DNA of 64,000 nt from an uncultured Hyphomicrobium sp. (GTDB lineage Bacteria > Pseudomonadota > Alphaproteobacteria > Rhizobiales > Hyphomicrobiaceae). The notes below the pieces were generated by a model. The model was not told the origin of the DNA, did no database searches, and worked only from the letters and a program-made list of their open reading frames with translations. The position numbers were made by a program, and so were the translations under genes. Below are positions 61,588 to 64,000 of the stretch, in pieces. The stretch lies in NCBI GenBank assembly GCA_934555825.1, contig CAKTFJ010000001.1:186001-250000 (forward strand). The letters run 5' to 3'. The first letter of the stretch is position 1, and the number at the start of each line of letters is the position of its first letter.

Positions 61588-61627
61588 TTCGCAAAATTCG
61601 CAAATTTGCAGTGTGGGCTTCGCAAAA
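61588..61627. promoter_or_regulatory. Repeated operator between regulator and aceA
   Basis: Three direct copies of TTCGCAAA(A/T): 61588-61596, 61597-61605 and 61619-61627 (22 bases after the second). The perfect palindrome GCAAATTTGC lies at 61600-61609. Similar to the TTTGCAAA sites of ScfR/RamB-type regulators; located between the divergent regulator and isocitrate lyase genes. Confidence 0.75.
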
Positions 61628-61706
61628 CTCCACGTTTTCAGGAGTTTATCGCGATCCGTCTCTGCGGATAATGCGAATATTCCAGTTTGGCAAGCAGGGA
61701 CGTGCA

Positions 61707-62999
61707 ATGACCAAGAAGACCACCTTCGACGATCTCATCCCGAACGCGGCGTCTGGCCGCTTCGACGGTATCCAGCGTCCCTATACGGCCGCGGATGTGC
61801 TGCGCCTGCGCGGCTCCATGCCCGTGCGGCAGACGATCGCCGAGCATGGCGCGAACCGTCTTTGGAAGCTTCTGGGCTCGGAGCCGTATGTGCATGCGCT
61901 GGGCTCTGTGACCGGCAACCAGGCCATGCAGATGGTCCGCGCGGGCCTCAAGGCGATCTACCTTTCCGGTTGGCAAGTGGCGGCCGATGCCAACACGGCG
62001 TCCGCGATGTATCCCGACCAGAGCCTCTATCCGGCGAATGCGGGTCCCGAGCTCGCGCGGCGGATCAACCGCACGCTGCAGCGCGCCGACCAGATCGAGC
62101 ATGCGGAGGGCAAGAAGAGCGTCGAGACCTGGTTTGCGCCCATCGTTGCCGACGCGGAAGCCGGCTTTGGCGGTCCGCTCAACGCGTTCGAGATCATGAA
62201 GGCCTATATCGAGGCGGGCGTCGCAGGCGTTCACTTCGAGGATCAACTCGCGTCGGAAAAGAAGTGCGGGCATCTCGGCGGCAAGGTGCTGATCCCGACG
62301 GCGGCTCACATCCGCAACCTTGTGGCCGCGCGACTTGCGGCCGACGTCATGGGTGTGCCGACTGTCATCGTCGCGCGGACGGATGCGGAATCCGCCAAGC
62401 TCATTACTTCCGACATCGACGAGCGCGACCGCGACTTCATCGTGCCTGGTGAGCGGACGCCCGAAGGCTTCTACACGCTGAAGAACGGCGTTGATGCCTG
62501 CATTGCGCGTGGTCTCGCTTACGCGCCCTATGCCGATCTGCTCTGGTGGGAGACATCGACGCCGAACCTCAAGGATGCCGCCCGCTTCGCGGAAGCCATC
62601 CATCGCGAGTTTCCTGGCAAGATGCTCGCCTACAACTGCTCGCCGTCGTTCAACTGGAAGTCCAAGCTCGACGAAGCCTCTATCGCGCGGTTCCAGAAGG
62701 AGATCGGGGCGATGGGCTACAAGTTCCAGTTTGTGACGCTCGCCGGGTTCCATCAGCTCAACTACGGCATGTTCGAACTGGCGCGCGGTTACCGCGACCG
62801 GGGCATGGCGGCCTATTCGGAATTGCAGCAGGCCGAGTTTGCGGCCGAGGGCAATGGCTACACCGCCACGCGTCACCAGCGCGAGGTGGGCACGGGCTAC
62901 TTCGACGCCGTGTCGCTCGCCATTAGCGGCGGCGCTTCTTCGACGACAGCGATGTCGGAGTCCACCGAGACGGCCCAGTTTCAATCGGCCGCCGAATAG
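61707..62999 (+). CDS. aceA: Isocitrate lyase
   Basis: 430 residues. Splits isocitrate to glyoxylate and succinate, the first step of the glyoxylate shunt. Seen: [70 protein letters not shown] with catalytic Cys187-Gly-His, and [14 protein letters not shown]. Length is normal for the short bacterial form. It fits growth on C2 compounds and, in serine-cycle methylotrophs, glyoxylate regeneration. A repeated operator and the divergent ScfR-type gene imply acyl-CoA-linked control. Confidence 0.96.
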   Translation: MTKKTTFDDLIPNAASGRFDGIQRPYTAADVLRLRGSMPVRQTIAEHGANRLWKLLGSEPYVHALGSVTGNQAMQMVRAGLKAIYLSGWQVAADANTASAMYPDQSLYPANAGPELARRINRTLQRADQIEHAEGKKSVETWFAPIVADAEAGFGGPLNAFEIMKAYIEAGVAGVHFEDQLASEKKCGHLGGKVLIPTAAHIRNLVAARLAADVMGVPTVIVARTDAESAKLITSDIDERDRDFIVPGERTPEGFYTLKNGVDACIARGLAYAPYADLLWWETSTPNLKDAARFAEAIHREFPGKMLAYNCSPSFNWKSKLDEASIARFQKEIGAMGYKFQFVTLAGFHQLNYGMFELARGYRDRGMAAYSELQQAEFAAEGNGYTATRHQREVGTGYFDAVSLAISGGASSTTAMSESTETAQFQSAAE

Positions 63000-63009
63000 G
63001 AGGCGAAAC

Positions 63010-63303
63010 ATGCCCAGAGCCGACAGCTCAAATGCCGGAGACGTTCCCGTGCGATCCGCAGACGTCATTGCGATTTCGGAACCTTTCAACGGGCCGAAGC
63101 AGGCCGATTCCGACACGTTGATCCGCAAGGTCGCCGACACCTTGCATCGTCTCAACCAGCAGATCACCACGGCCGTCGACGCGGGCGTGACGATCGAGCT
63201 GATGCGCGGCTCGCGGTTTCACAACGGGCGGGGACAGTGGGGCGATCAGATGATCCCGATCGTTCGCGTTGCGGAGCCGTCGCGCGAGGACGGGCGGGAG
63301 TAG
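63010..63303 (+). CDS. Small protein downstream of aceA
   Basis: 97 residues opening MPRADSSNAGDVPVRSADVI; C-terminal part GVTIELMRGSRFHNGRGQWG and QMIPIVRVAEPSRED. No known domain. AGGAGG at 8 bases and a 10-base gap after aceA make it part of the aceA transcript. Function unknown. Confidence 0.65.
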   Translation: MPRADSSNAGDVPVRSADVIAISEPFNGPKQADSDTLIRKVADTLHRLNQQITTAVDAGVTIELMRGSRFHNGRGQWGDQMIPIVRVAEPSREDGRE

Positions 63304-63306
63304 GCC

Positions 63307-63699
63307 ATGACAGGTTGCGATCTCTCAGAGACGCGCTTCGTCGAAATCGTGTTCCCCGAACAGGCCAATCACTACGGCACCCTGTTCGGGGGCACCGCGT
63401 TGAACCTGATGAGCAAGGCGGCGGCCATCGCGGCCGCGCGGCGGGCAGGGACGAGCGTGGTCATGGCCTCCTCCGACAAGGTGGACTTTCACTTGCCGGT
63501 TGCTGTGGGCCAGCTCGTGGAGCTTTGCGCGCGCGTCGAGCGCGTGGGGCGGAGCTCGATGACGGTCAAGGTCGAGGTCATTGCCGAAACCATCGGCAAG
63601 CAGGACCGCAAGCTCGCCATGCAAGGACGCTTCGAAATGGTTGCGGTGGATGGCGATGGCCGGCCCACGCCCATCACGCAGATTTCCGACACGATCTAG
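63307..63699 (+). CDS. Hotdog-fold acyl-CoA thioesterase
   Basis: 130 residues. Acyl-CoA thioesterase family (YciA/BACH-like). Seen: VFPEQANHYGTLFGGTALNLM, with the His and Gly-Gly of the CoA-binding loop, and VVMASSDKVDFHLPVAVGQL. Hydrolyses acyl-CoAs; substrate length unknown. Three bases after the previous gene, so co-transcribed with aceA, which suggests a role in CoA-ester turnover. The metE start follows 21 bases after its stop. Confidence 0.85.
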   Translation: MTGCDLSETRFVEIVFPEQANHYGTLFGGTALNLMSKAAAIAAARRAGTSVVMASSDKVDFHLPVAVGQLVELCARVERVGRSSMTVKVEVIAETIGKQDRKLAMQGRFEMVAVDGDGRPTPITQISDTI

Positions 63700-63720
63700 T
63701 TTTCAATCGAGGGTATCGAC

Positions 63721-64000
63721 ATGATCCAGGCTGCCAATCTCGGATTTCCGCGCATCGGCATCAAGAGAGAGCTGAAGAAAGCCACGGAATCCTATTGGAA
63801 GGGCGAGATCGACTATACGGTGCTGCGTCAAGTGGGCGCCGAGTTGCGTGCACGCCATTGGCATCTTCAGAAAGATGCCGGCATCGACATTATCCCATCG
63901 AACGATTTTTCGTTCTACGATCAGATGCTCGATACAGCGGCGATGGTAGGGGCGGTGCCTCCGCGCTTCCAGCCTCCGCAGGACGGCATTCGTGTCGTTT
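63721..64000 (+). CDS. metE: Cobalamin-independent methionine synthase, 5-prime part
   Basis: First 93 codons; the gene runs off the window. N-terminus reads NLGFPRIG then [14 protein letters not shown], followed by [18 protein letters not shown] and [15 protein letters not shown], the conserved opening of MetE. MetE transfers a methyl group from methyl-tetrahydrofolate-triglutamate to homocysteine without B12. It follows the thioesterase gene closely, so may be on the aceA transcript; no riboswitch lies in the 21-base gap. Confidence 0.93.
   Translation, partial: MIQAANLGFPRIGIKRELKKATESYWKGEIDYTVLRQVGAELRARHWHLQKDAGIDIIPSNDFSFYDQMLDTAAMVGAVPPRFQPPQDGIRVV

Overview
The window looks like about 64 kb of core chromosome from an alphaproteobacterium of the order Hyphomicrobiales (Rhizobiales), most probably a Hyphomicrobium-like genus. 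Grounds are the high G+C content, a C4-pathway 5-aminolevulinate synthase (hemA), an NDUFA12-type complex I accessory subunit, DUF2155 and extensin-like proteins, an LdtR-type MarR regulator with L,D-transpeptidases, and an alphaproteobacterial layout of uvrB and nrdJ. No rRNA, tRNA, insertion sequence, prophage or CRISPR array was found. The genus is an inference.

Layout. 1-7.9 kb: small secreted or membrane proteins, a VOC protein, a PaaK-like AMP ligase, a PfpI/DJ-1 protein, a cytoplasmic chemoreceptor, and DUF502 and other membrane proteins. 8-18 kb: uvrB, small exported proteins, an SDR enzyme, an aspartate-type aminotransferase and a cytochrome b561/cytochrome c-prime pair. 18-25.7 kb: a divergent EF-G paralogue, msrB, sfsA, a molybdopterin-binding CinA-like protein, an RlpA-like protein and a run of unknown small genes. 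25.7-29.5 kb: nrdJ, a B12-dependent class II ribonucleotide reductase (RNR). 30-42 kb: a complex I accessory subunit, DUF2155, hemB, an extensin-like protein, an acyl-CoA hydrolase, ldtR, an L,D-transpeptidase, hemA behind an FNR/FixK-type site, and glyA. 42-47.5 kb: a tight nrdR-ribD-ribE-ribBX-ribH-nusB-thiL operon. 47.6-55 kb: a second L,D-transpeptidase, an ABC-2 exporter, and SPOR-like, Mpo1-like and MEKHLA proteins. 55-59.5 kb: nrdB and nrdA (class I RNR) behind a cobalamin riboswitch. 59.6-64 kb: an RraA-like protein, an ScfR/RamB-type regulator, aceA with a repeated operator, a hotdog thioesterase and the start of metE.

How the genes fit together. The most striking theme is a two-RNR, cobalamin-sensing arrangement. 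The class I enzyme has the residue signature of a class Ic (Chlamydia-like, Mn/Fe, tyrosine-less) R2 protein: Glu at the first metal-ligand position and Phe at the radical-Tyr position. Its operon begins with a cobalamin riboswitch, so it should be shut off when B12 is plentiful and NrdJ can work. NrdR, the nrd repressor, is encoded here, and a candidate pair of NrdR boxes lies upstream of nrdJ. metE, the B12-independent methionine synthase, is at the right edge. Secondary themes are peptidoglycan cross-linking (ldtR plus two L,D-transpeptidases and an RlpA-like protein), tetrapyrrole synthesis (hemA, hemB), flavin synthesis with a RibA domain that has lost its zinc cysteines, and C2/short-chain acyl-CoA metabolism (aceA with its likely regulator).
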